A stretch of DNA of 64,000 nt. Source: Pseudomonas sp. ADAK18. Its GTDB lineage: Bacteria > Pseudomonadota > Gammaproteobacteria > Pseudomonadales > Pseudomonadaceae. Shown piece by piece: positions 33,803 to 41,874 of the stretch. Numbering within the stretch: the stretch's first letter is position 1; the number at the start of each line of letters is the position of its first letter. The stretch lies in the NCBI RefSeq assembly GCF_012935695.1, contig NZ_CP052859.1, forward strand, positions 3,451,001-3,515,000, written 5' to 3'. Position numbers and translations under genes: made by a program. A model generated the notes under the pieces. It worked only from the letters and a program-made list of their open reading frames with translations. It searched no databases and was not told the origin of the DNA.

Positions 33803-35568
33803 GAACCGCCCTCACTGTCAGACGCCCCGGCAATCCGCCAGCCTTTCGCGGCTCGGCGTTGCGCGAGAAAGTGCGCGTAGAGCCCTGGCGTGGCACTCAA
33901 TTGCGCATGGGAGCCCTGCTCGCTGATCTGGCCGTGATCAAGCACCACGATCTGATCGGCCATGGCTACCGTCGACAGCTGATGCGCAATGACGATCAGC
34001 GTGCGAGTGCCGCGCAAACGGGCCAACGCTTCAGCGATGGCGGCCTGGTTCTCGGCGTCGAGGGCTGCGGTGGCCTCGTCGACCAACAGAATCGGCGCGT
34101 CCTTGATCAGTGCACGGGCGATGGAAATCCGCTGACGCTCACCGCCAGACAGTCGCGCACCGCCCTCGCCCACCGGAGTATCCAGGCCTTGGGGCAGGCG
34201 TTCGATGATCTCCACGACCCCGGCTTGCTTTGCCGCGTCCATCACCTGGGCATCGCTGGCATCGGGTTTGCCGATGCGGATGTTGTCGGCGATGCTGCCC
34301 TGGAACAGATAAGCGTCCTGAAATATCTGGCTGATCTGACCGGCCAGTTGTTCACTGGACATCTGCCGGACATCCACACCACCCACGATCACGCTGCCCT
34401 GCGTCACGTCGAAGAAGCGCGCAATCAGCCGCACCAGGGTGGTCTTGCCCGAGCCGGAAGCACCGACCAGCGCCGTCATGCTGCCGGGCTCGATACGCAG
34501 GCTGACATCGCGCAGTACATCAGCCTGATCCTCGGCATAGCGGAAGCTCACGTTGCGCAATTCGACAGATCCATCGACCGGCGCTTGCGGGGCCTGCGGC
34601 TCAGGCAGGGGCTTGACCGCAAAGATCCCGCGCACCGCCTCCAGCTGACCGCGCGCACCACGCAGCACCTCGCTATAACCGGCCACCTCCAGCAGCGGGT
34701 CGATAAAGCGGCTGACCAGCAGCAACGACACGATCACGGCGATGACCGAACCCGGCTCCAGGCTTGCGCCCAACTGATCACCGAGCCATAGCGTGCCAGC
34801 CACCAGCAGCACGGCGAAGCCGGCCTGTACCGCCCAGGCGTTGAACACCACCGACATCGCCGAGACGTGAATCAGCCGCTTTGCAGACGCTTGCTGGCGC
34901 CCGATGGCCTGCTCGAGAAACTGCGTACCGCCGTCCTCGCCATTGAAGGCGCGTAGCACCGATTGCGCCTGGGCAAACTCAACCATGCGCTGGCTGGCAT
35001 GCGCGGCGTTGTACTGAAAGCTTTGGTCGGCACGCTGGCCCAAGTGAGCAGTCAGCGCAAAGACACCAAACAGGATCGGCAGTGTCACCAGTGCGATCAA
35101 CCCCATTTGCCAATGCAAGGCGAACAACGCAACAAGGATCACTACCGGTGTAACCACACCCGTGATCAGCGGCGTAAAAACGTGAGCGGGAAGTTGGGCC
35201 ATTTCCATCATGCCCTGGGAGGTCACATGGCTCAGCCGTGCGGTGTTTTGTGCGCTGAACCAGCCCACCGGCAGACGCGCCACATGGTCGCCGAGCCGAT
35301 GACGACCGCGCTGGAGAACGGCGATACCGACACGGATACCGGCTTTCTCCACGGTGCGTCGTAGCGCCCAGCACACCACCACACCGATCACCAGCGCGAT
35401 CAACCATTGCCCTGCCGAGCGCACATCACTGCCCAGCAGATGGGTGAGCACTGGCACCAGGGTGACAATCGTCAGCCCGCAGAGCAGGCCGTAGACCAGC
35501 GTCATCCAGAGGTAACGGCGCAGTACCGGGGCATCTTCACCCAGCAGTTGAATAAAGGTTTTCAGCAT
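33799..35568 (-). CDS. ABC exporter, siderophore-locus type (BarB-like)
   Basis: 589-residue fused membrane/ATPase half-exporter: six-helix membrane domain (to about 310), then ATPase with Walker A GASGSGKTT, signature LSGGERQR and Walker B ILLVDEATAALD. The start at 35568 (MLKTFIQLLGED) is supported by the short overlap with the upstream exporter. It probably forms a heterodimer with that neighbour, as proposed for BarA/BarB of acinetobactin, and exports the siderophore or an intermediate; some related half-exporters import instead. Confidence 0.88.
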   Translation of the reverse strand: MLKTFIQLLGEDAPVLRRYLWMTLVYGLLCGLTIVTLVPVLTHLLGSDVRSAGQWLIALVIGVVVCWALRRTVEKAGIRVGIAVLQRGRHRLGDHVARLPVGWFSAQNTARLSHVTSQGMMEMAQLPAHVFTPLITGVVTPVVILVALFALHWQMGLIALVTLPILFGVFALTAHLGQRADQSFQYNAAHASQRMVEFAQAQSVLRAFNGEDGGTQFLEQAIGRQQASAKRLIHVSAMSVVFNAWAVQAGFAVLLVAGTLWLGDQLGASLEPGSVIAVIVSLLLVSRFIDPLLEVAGYSEVLRGARGQLEAVRGIFAVKPLPEPQAPQAPVDGSVELRNVSFRYAEDQADVLRDVSLRIEPGSMTALVGASGSGKTTLVRLIARFFDVTQGSVIVGGVDVRQMSSEQLAGQISQIFQDAYLFQGSIADNIRIGKPDASDAQVMDAAKQAGVVEIIERLPQGLDTPVGEGGARLSGGERQRISIARALIKDAPILLVDEATAALDAENQAAIAEALARLRGTRTLIVIAHQLSTVAMADQIVVLDHGQISEQGSHAQLSATPGLYAHFLAQRRAAKGWRIAGASDSEGGS

Positions 35569-37355
35569 GACGATACCGCCTGTTCCTTGGCCTGTTCGTA
35601 GCCGCCCAGCGCCCACAGTCGGGCGTAGCGGCCTTTGCGGGCGAGCAGTTCGTGGTGGCGTCCCTGCTCGCAGATCGTGCCGCTGTCGATCAGGATGATC
35701 TGGTCGGCGTGCATCACCGTATCGAGCCGATGCGCGATCACCATCAAAGTGCGGCCCTGGGCGAATCGCGACAGCGCTTGCTGGAGCTTCACTTCATTCT
35801 CGGCATCGGCTGCCGCCGTGGCTTCGTCGAGCACCAGCACCGGCGGATCAAGCAATACGGCGCGGGCGATGCTCACGCGCTGCAACTCACCGCCGGAAAG
35901 CTGCACATCCTCACCGATCACCGAGTCGTAACCCTGTGGCAAGGCGAGGATGCGCTCGTGAATATTCGCGGTGCGGGCTGCGTCTTCGATTTCCTGCTGG
36001 CTGGCCGAAGGGCGGCCCAAGGCGATGTTGTCGCGCAGGCTGGCATGGATAAGGCGTACTTCCTGCAGCACAAAGCCGATGCGCCGGTACAACTGCGCGC
36101 TCTCGATCTGCCTGAGGTCGACGCCGCCCAGGGTGATGCGCCCTTCACTCGGGTCAAAGAAGCGCAGCAGCAGGCGAGCCAGGGTCGACTTGCCGGAGCC
36201 GGAAGCACCGACAATCGCCGTCACCGTGCCAGGCTTGAGGGTGAAGCTGACGTCCTTGAGCACCGGGGTCTGGCCGTCGTAGCTATAGCCGAGTTGCTCG
36301 ACACGAATTTCGGCATTGTCCGGCAACGTCGGCGCGGCGCCTGCCAAGGTTTCCAGCACCGGTGTTTGCAGCAGCGTATGCACGCGCTGGGCAGCGCCGG
36401 TGGCATTGTTCAAATCGTGGGTGACGTAGCTCAGTAGCAGCAGTGGCGCGCAGATTCCCGGCGCCACCAAGGCGAAGGGCAACACCTCCACCGGCGTGAT
36501 CCAGCCCAGGCTCACCCACAAAGTGCCAAACGCCAGCACCACACCGAGTACCGCCACCGGGGCGATCATCGCGTGAGCGTTGGCCATCGCACTGACCAGC
36601 GGCCGGGTGAAGTCGGTGAACGCCTCAGCGAAGCCATCGACCGCCTCGCGATAACTGCCATGGGCTTTGCCTTCGACACCAAAGGCCTTGACCACGGGAA
36701 TGCCGTTGACGAACTCAACCACCGCATTGTTGATGCGCGCCATACCGGCGCCAAATGACTGCATGTTCGCCCCGCTGGCCTTGGTAGCCCTGGAGAAGAA
36801 CAGGAAAAACAGTGGAAACGGCAGCAGCGAGACAATCGCCATGCGCCAGTCCATGGCGAACAGGTAGAGGATCGAGATGAGAATCGCGCCGATAGTGCGG
36901 CCCAGCGTGGTAAAGAAATGCGCGGTCAGGCTGTGCAGCGTGCCGATGTCATCCTGCATCGCTTGCTTGACCTCGCCCGAGGCCCGGCTGGTAAACCAGC
37001 CCAGCGGCACCTTGGCCAGTCGGCGAGTAATCGCCCGGCGCAAATGGCCGGTGATGTGATTGTCGGCCAGGTGCGCGACCATCTCACCCATCGAGATCAG
37101 CGTCATCCCCAGGAACAGGCAGGTCAGACTGATGATGACAACCCGCCAGACCTGATCCTGCATCTGGCCCCAGGCCGCAGCAACGTCGGCCTGGCCCATT
37201 GCAAGCTGTGCGATATAGGCGATGCCGGCCAGGGGCACCAGTGTCAGCATGGTGCCGATGGCAGCCAGTACCGCCGCGATAATCAGCCGCCCACGTATGG
37301 GCCTGAGTACCTGGGATACCGAGCCAGTCGCGGCGGGTTCATCTTTAACACTCAT
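35562..37355 (-). CDS. ABC exporter, siderophore-locus type (BarA-like)
   Basis: 597-residue half-exporter, the first gene of the transport operon. The membrane domain (about 20-310) precedes an ATPase with Walker A GASGSGKST, signature LSGGELQR and Walker B VLVLDEATAAAD. An ECF-type motif lies 86 bases upstream. The likely partner is the next gene, which overlaps its end by seven bases. Confidence 0.88.
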   Translation of the reverse strand: MSVKDEPAATGSVSQVLRPIRGRLIIAAVLAAIGTMLTLVPLAGIAYIAQLAMGQADVAAAWGQMQDQVWRVVIISLTCLFLGMTLISMGEMVAHLADNHITGHLRRAITRRLAKVPLGWFTSRASGEVKQAMQDDIGTLHSLTAHFFTTLGRTIGAILISILYLFAMDWRMAIVSLLPFPLFFLFFSRATKASGANMQSFGAGMARINNAVVEFVNGIPVVKAFGVEGKAHGSYREAVDGFAEAFTDFTRPLVSAMANAHAMIAPVAVLGVVLAFGTLWVSLGWITPVEVLPFALVAPGICAPLLLLSYVTHDLNNATGAAQRVHTLLQTPVLETLAGAAPTLPDNAEIRVEQLGYSYDGQTPVLKDVSFTLKPGTVTAIVGASGSGKSTLARLLLRFFDPSEGRITLGGVDLRQIESAQLYRRIGFVLQEVRLIHASLRDNIALGRPSASQQEIEDAARTANIHERILALPQGYDSVIGEDVQLSGGELQRVSIARAVLLDPPVLVLDEATAAADAENEVKLQQALSRFAQGRTLMVIAHRLDTVMHADQIILIDSGTICEQGRHHELLARKGRYARLWALGGYEQAKEQAVSSC

Positions 37356-37440
37356 GAGCTCTCCTGAATAACCACTGCAGGTAGCCTGAAGGCCTGCCTG
37401 ACTTCCTTTGCGTTCGAGGGGTTTGCGCGCTGCGTACCTT

Positions 37441-37471
37441 GTATTCCGAACAGCAACGCAAAATCCTCAAT
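37441..37471 (-). promoter_or_regulatory. Putative ECF-sigma promoter of the exporter/importer operon
   Basis: On the minus strand the segment begins ATTGAGGATTTTGCGTTG and continues GTTCGGAATAC. It agrees with the segment before the receptor gene (30033-30063) at 25 of 31 positions. Both point at minus-strand iron transport genes, and the ECF sigma gene starts just beyond it. Confidence 0.6.
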
Positions 37472-37499
37472 CGAAACGTTCATTAATCGGTGAAGCGGT

Positions 37500-38018
37500 T
37501 CAAGGCCCGAGTCCGGGCACAAACGGGTAGCAGGCCCGCAGGCCAGAGGCGATGTACTTCTCGACGGAAGACACCGACACCTTCAACTCGGTGGCAATGT
37601 CGCGGTGGCCCATGCCATGCAATTTACACAGCAACAGCGCCTGGCGAGTCTTGGCCGGCTTGCTGTGCAATGCGTCATCGATCTGCGTCAGCGTTTCAGT
37701 CACCAGGGCGCGTCGCTCCTCTGAAGGTGCCAGCGGTTCGGCCTGCAACTTGAGCGCCTCCAGATGGCAGGCTTCAAGACGACGGCGGCGATATAGGTCG
37801 ATCACCATGCCTTTGGCGATTTGGGTCAAATGGCAGCGAGAATCCTCGGTGGAGGGAACCCGGCCCTTCTTGATGAGATTGAGATAGACATCGTGGGCCA
37901 GATCGGCAGCATCGACCGAATTGCCCAACTTGCGGCGCAACAGACTGCACAGCCAACTGTGGTGGTCGACATACAGCTTTTCAAATTGCTGCCTGGACGC
38001 GAACGCTCCGTTGTCCAC
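37500..38018 (-). CDS. ECF sigma factor (iron-starvation, FecI/PvdS-like)
   Basis: 172-residue sigma-70 family factor with region 2 (LYVDHHSWLCSLLRRKLGN, AADLAHDVYLNLIKKG) and region 4 (LLLCKLHGMGHRDIATELKV, SVEKYIASGLRACY). No FecR-type anti-sigma gene is adjacent, and the receptor lacks a signalling domain. Control by Fur alone, as for PvdS, is therefore more likely than surface signalling. The likely targets are the two 31-base motifs upstream of the transport genes. A Fur-like AT-rich site precedes it. Confidence 0.9.
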   Translation of the reverse strand: MDNGAFASRQQFEKLYVDHHSWLCSLLRRKLGNSVDAADLAHDVYLNLIKKGRVPSTEDSRCHLTQIAKGMVIDLYRRRRLEACHLEALKLQAEPLAPSEERRALVTETLTQIDDALHSKPAKTRQALLLCKLHGMGHRDIATELKVSVSSVEKYIASGLRACYPFVPGLGP

Positions 38019-38065
38019 AACACCTCTCCTGAGACGATGACATCCGCGATCAGCTTTTGACTAAT

Positions 38066-38098
38066 GCGAATAGGTATGATTATTATTTAATATCATAC
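38066..38098. promoter_or_regulatory. Fur-box-like site and inverted repeat before the ECF gene
   Basis: GCGAATAGGTATGATTATT contains NATWAT-like hexamers. The segment also has the 7-base inverted pair GTATGAT (38074-38080) and ATCATAC (38092-38098). It lies between the divergent ECF sigma and PCP-C genes, so one repressor could close both. Confidence 0.45.
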
Positions 38099-38247
38099 GG
38101 CGTTCATAGAGCCCCTGCAATGCGACCTGCTTGCACCTTCTCTGACGCCTGGACTCCTGGGCGTTACAGCAGACCGAGGATCGGTCTGTCGGCACTTGGT
38201 GCCATCTCTACTTCTTACTGTTCAGTTTGATAAGGCGGGAAATTTCC

Positions 38248-40413
38248 ATGATGGAACTCAATCCAGATTCGTTACCGAAACTGTCTGTCACCGGTGACGA
38301 AGAGCATTTCTGGCTCTTGCAGCAGCAATACCCCGAACGTACGCTCAAACACTTCAGCGCCTGGCGGTTCGACGCCGACATCGACCTTTCAAGGCTCGAG
38401 TGGGCGATCAAGACTGTCATCGAAACACTGCCCGATCTGAATGCACGCTATCAGTTCAACGACGACGGCGAAGTGCACAAAGTGCACGCCAATGACTGGC
38501 AGTCTTGCGTTGAAATCATGCGCTCACACTCCGACGCTGAAGCCACCGAGCAGTTGCTCTCGCAGCAAACAGCACCGTGGGATGCGCAAAGCCAGCCGCC
38601 GTTCAAGGCACTGATTATTCCAACCGGGCACGAGGTTATCCTCGGCTTCGTACTCCACCAGATCCTCGACCAGACCTGCCAGGAGGACAACCTGTATTGC
38701 CGGGTCTTGAGCGCCTATGTAGGCCACTCGGCCAGCGATACGCCCTGGTTGCGCCGCCAGGCGGATGGCGAGGTTCTATCGCCACCGGCCAGTGCGCCCA
38801 GCGCCCAGCCTGCGGCCAACAACAGTGAAGTCGCGGCGATTATTCTTGGCGAGTTCCGAGGAGCCCTGGCAGAGCCCGACATGCAACTCACCGATGACTT
38901 CTTTGATTTTGGCGGTCATTCGCTGCTGGCCACCCGCATCATTGGCAAGCTGCTGAGCAGCCATGGCATTGAAGTCCAGTTCAATGACTTTTTCAGTGCA
39001 CCGTCGGCGGCCGCCCTGGCATCGCGCGCCCATGTCATTGCTCAAGACAAGACAGCTTCTGCTGCGGGCCTGGCGCAAGACGTGCAAAAAGCACCTTTCG
39101 CCCTGGCTCAGGCCTCTCTCGGGCGGGCTTACGTGGCCTTTGAGTTCGGCACGATTTTCAACCTGCCCTTTGCCCTGGACTTCCTCGACAAGGTGGACGA
39201 AGCGCTGTTCGAGCACGCCTTCTGCGACCTGCTGAAACGCCACGCCAGCCTGCGCTCAACCTTCCACTTTGAGGGCAATGAGGCGTACCAGCAGATCGTG
39301 CCGATCACGCAACTGTCCGACTACAAGTGGTTCTGGCCAAGCCATGAAAGCCAGGGTGCGACGCTGAAAAGCGAAGCCACTTATCAGTTCGACCTGACCC
39401 GCGAGCTGCCCCTCAGGGTCCGCTTCATTTACGACGCGCAACGCCAGCGCCAAACCCTGTCATTGCTGGTCCATCACATGGCCATTGATGAATGGTCGCT
39501 CAACGTCATGATGGAAGAATTGGCTCAGGCCTACCTCGCCCGTGCCGCCGACAAAGCGCCCACCTGGGAAGCGCCTGCACCGTCATTCCATGAGTTCGCT
39601 TTGCGTGAACAGGCTACCGGCATTAATCAGCAGCATCTCGACTACTGGACGAACATGCTGCGCGATGCCACCCGCGGCCTGACGCTGCCCTCCCCTGACC
39701 ATCAGGCCAGCGTGCCGGCCAACGAAGTATCGACGAAGGCGCAGTGGTTCGAAATCAAACCTGATCAGGACCTCACCGATAACCTGTATGCCTTCGCCAG
39801 ACGGAATAACTCGTCGCTGTTCGGCGTGGTCTATACGGCCATTGCACTGTCGCTGCATAAGCTTGGTGACTTGAAGGACCTGGTGATCGGCACGTCCGCC
39901 TCCGGCCGAACCGACCCCGGGTTTTACGAGACGGTCGGTTACTTCACCACGATGGTGGCGCACCGGGTGCAGTTCGATCCTCAGCAGGCCGTTGGCGCAC
40001 TGATTGAAAACGTCACTCGCTTGATCAATGACTCCATGGCTTATGCCGATGTACCGATGGAGCAGATCCAACAAGCCCTGGGCATGACGGCAGCAGATGG
40101 CCTGCTGTTCGACGTGTACATCCAGATTCACGCCAACAACGCCTTGAATGGCGCCTTGAGCACGCCTGACGCCGGGACGATCCGCTACCGGCAGATTGAC
40201 CCGGACAAGAACCAGTCGATGTTCGGCATTCAGTTCGAGATCATGGAGAACATGATCGACGGCAAACGCTCACTGCGCCTGGTCATCACTTACCGTTCAG
40301 ACCGCTACAGCGCAGAACAGATGGCGCGCCTGAGTGCGACGATTGATCAGGTGTTCACGTTGTTCACCACGCCCGATGCAGCCGGCATCGTCCTGGACCA
40401 TATCCGCACATAA
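38248..40413 (+). CDS. NRPS protein: truncated C-like region, PCP and C domain (BasB-like)
   Basis: 721-residue peptide synthetase subunit of the pseudomonine line. Residues about 15-165 resemble half a condensation domain with a worn active site (LHQILDQT instead of HHxxxDG). An intact carrier domain DFFDFGGHSLLATRI (Ser225) and a full condensation domain with HHMAIDEWS (His409, His410, Asp414) follow. By analogy with BasB of acinetobactin the carrier holds salicyl-methyloxazoline and the C domain transfers it to N-hydroxyhistamine. The start at 38248 (MMELNPDSLP) has GCGGGAAA upstream. It is transcribed alone, opposite to the ECF gene. Its published pms letter is not assigned here. Confidence 0.88.
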   Translation: MMELNPDSLPKLSVTGDEEHFWLLQQQYPERTLKHFSAWRFDADIDLSRLEWAIKTVIETLPDLNARYQFNDDGEVHKVHANDWQSCVEIMRSHSDAEATEQLLSQQTAPWDAQSQPPFKALIIPTGHEVILGFVLHQILDQTCQEDNLYCRVLSAYVGHSASDTPWLRRQADGEVLSPPASAPSAQPAANNSEVAAIILGEFRGALAEPDMQLTDDFFDFGGHSLLATRIIGKLLSSHGIEVQFNDFFSAPSAAALASRAHVIAQDKTASAAGLAQDVQKAPFALAQASLGRAYVAFEFGTIFNLPFALDFLDKVDEALFEHAFCDLLKRHASLRSTFHFEGNEAYQQIVPITQLSDYKWFWPSHESQGATLKSEATYQFDLTRELPLRVRFIYDAQRQRQTLSLLVHHMAIDEWSLNVMMEELAQAYLARAADKAPTWEAPAPSFHEFALREQATGINQQHLDYWTNMLRDATRGLTLPSPDHQASVPANEVSTKAQWFEIKPDQDLTDNLYAFARRNNSSLFGVVYTAIALSLHKLGDLKDLVIGTSASGRTDPGFYETVGYFTTMVAHRVQFDPQQAVGALIENVTRLINDSMAYADVPMEQIQQALGMTAADGLLFDVYIQIHANNALNGALSTPDAGTIRYRQIDPDKNQSMFGIQFEIMENMIDGKRSLRLVITYRSDRYSAEQMARLSATIDQVFTLFTTPDAAGIVLDHIRT

Positions 40414-40421
40414 CCCCCCGA

Positions 40422-40453
40422 GCAGGGTCTTGGTAACGCTACCAAGACCCTGC
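40422..40453. terminator. Bidirectional hairpin terminator between convergent genes
   Basis: GCAGGGTCTTGGTA (40422-40435), loop ACGC, TACCAAGACCCTGC (40440-40453): a perfect 14-pair stem between the convergent PCP-C and N-hydroxylase genes. No long T-run follows. Confidence 0.7.
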
Positions 40454-40464
40454 ACACATCGGTT

Positions 40465-41784
40465 CTACGCCTCGTGCATCCCGTAGCGCTGGAACGATGA
40501 GCGCTTAGGCAAACGGTAATGCGGTCGGCCGAGCAACTGGTTGGCAATCGTTGCATTGCGAATGGCCGCAATCCCCAGGTCCGGCGAACCAACGCCATGC
40601 TGGAAGATTTCCGCGTTCTGCACAAAGATACGGCCCGTGCCTGCATCGCAGCGGCGCGCCGTGAAATCCTCCTGGACGATGCAGTCGCCGTATTCATCGG
40701 TTTCAAGCACTGCGCCCTTGAGCCTTTCAAACCACTGCGGCCAGGCATGCCCATAGCCTGTGGCTGCGACAATGGCATCGGCTTCGAGGGTGCTGGTCTG
40801 GTCCAGCTCACGGTGCCGGTAGGCAATTCGCAGCGTGCCGTCGATATCCTCCACCGTCTCGACCTCACAGTTGGAAAGCAACGTCAGGCCTGGATCAGCG
40901 CCGCCAATCGAGCGTTCATAGATCAGGTCGTAGATGTCGGCGATGGTCGAAAAACTGATGCCTTTGTACAGCAACCCCTGCCCCGCAACGATGTCGCGGC
41001 GGCGCTCCCTTGGAATGCTGTGGAAGTACTCCATGTAGGACGGCGTAAAACACTCCTGCCCCAGTTTCGAATACTCCATGGGATGGAAACCCGGCGAGCG
41101 CGTGATCCAGCGAATCGAAGCACCCGCCGCGATCCGCTCGGGTGTCAGCTCGTTGAACAATGCCAACACGCATTCCGCCGCACTTTGGCCGGAGCCAATG
41201 ACCGTGACCCGCTGGCATTTCGACAACTGTTCCTGACGCTTGCCGAACTCCGCCGAATGCATGACTGGCGCGGTGCTCTTGACCTGCGCCCATTGAGGCA
41301 GCAGCGGCACAGTGCCGACGCCAATCGCCAAGTCCCGACTGTAGTAATGACGCTTAAAGCCTGACACTGACTGGCTTTCAATCAGGAATCGGTCAGCGCT
41401 GGCGTCATACGTCACATCACAGATGTCCTCGCCGAAATGGCAGGCTGGCAGCTGCTGCGACGCCCAACGACAGTAATGGTCGTACTCACGGCGAGGCACC
41501 TGAAAGTTCTCGTAGTAATAGAACTGGTACAGACGATCATGCTGATGCAGGTAGTTCAGATAACTCAGTTGATGCGTGGGGTCCGCCATCGTCACCAGGT
41601 CCGCCAGAAACGGAACCTGGAGTGTGGTGCCGGGCAACAGAAGCCCTTCGTGCCAGCGAAATTCCGCTTTACGGTCCAGGAAAATACCGGTCACGCCAGG
41701 ATGTTTGGACAGTAACGCTGCCAATCCCAGATTAAAGGGGCCTATGCCAACGCCGGCAATATCAACATTGGGTATATCCATCAT
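40465..41784 (-). CDS. Flavin-dependent N-hydroxylase, likely histamine monooxygenase (BasC-like)
   Basis: 439-residue enzyme of the lysine/ornithine N-monooxygenase family. FAD-binding GVGIGPFNLGLAAL is near the N terminus, the NADPH-binding motif VTVIGSGQSAAECVLALF is mid-chain and ATGYGHAWP is the family C-terminal motif. In this cluster the substrate should be histamine, giving N-hydroxyhistamine. The start at 41784 is preferred because AGGGAG lies 9 bases before it; an ATG 9 bases earlier is too close to that site. It follows the Cy-Cy-A gene on the same strand. Confidence 0.9.
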   Translation of the reverse strand: MMDIPNVDIAGVGIGPFNLGLAALLSKHPGVTGIFLDRKAEFRWHEGLLLPGTTLQVPFLADLVTMADPTHQLSYLNYLHQHDRLYQFYYYENFQVPRREYDHYCRWASQQLPACHFGEDICDVTYDASADRFLIESQSVSGFKRHYYSRDLAIGVGTVPLLPQWAQVKSTAPVMHSAEFGKRQEQLSKCQRVTVIGSGQSAAECVLALFNELTPERIAAGASIRWITRSPGFHPMEYSKLGQECFTPSYMEYFHSIPRERRRDIVAGQGLLYKGISFSTIADIYDLIYERSIGGADPGLTLLSNCEVETVEDIDGTLRIAYRHRELDQTSTLEADAIVAATGYGHAWPQWFERLKGAVLETDEYGDCIVQEDFTARRCDAGTGRIFVQNAEIFQHGVGSPDLGIAAIRNATIANQLLGRPHYRLPKRSSFQRYGMHEA

Positions 41785-41874
41785 CCGATCCATCTCCCTA
41801 AGCACTGCTGTTTGGTTAGCAGCGGGCACGCCCTCAGGCGCGCCACTGCGTTCATATCAAAATCCATTACAGGC

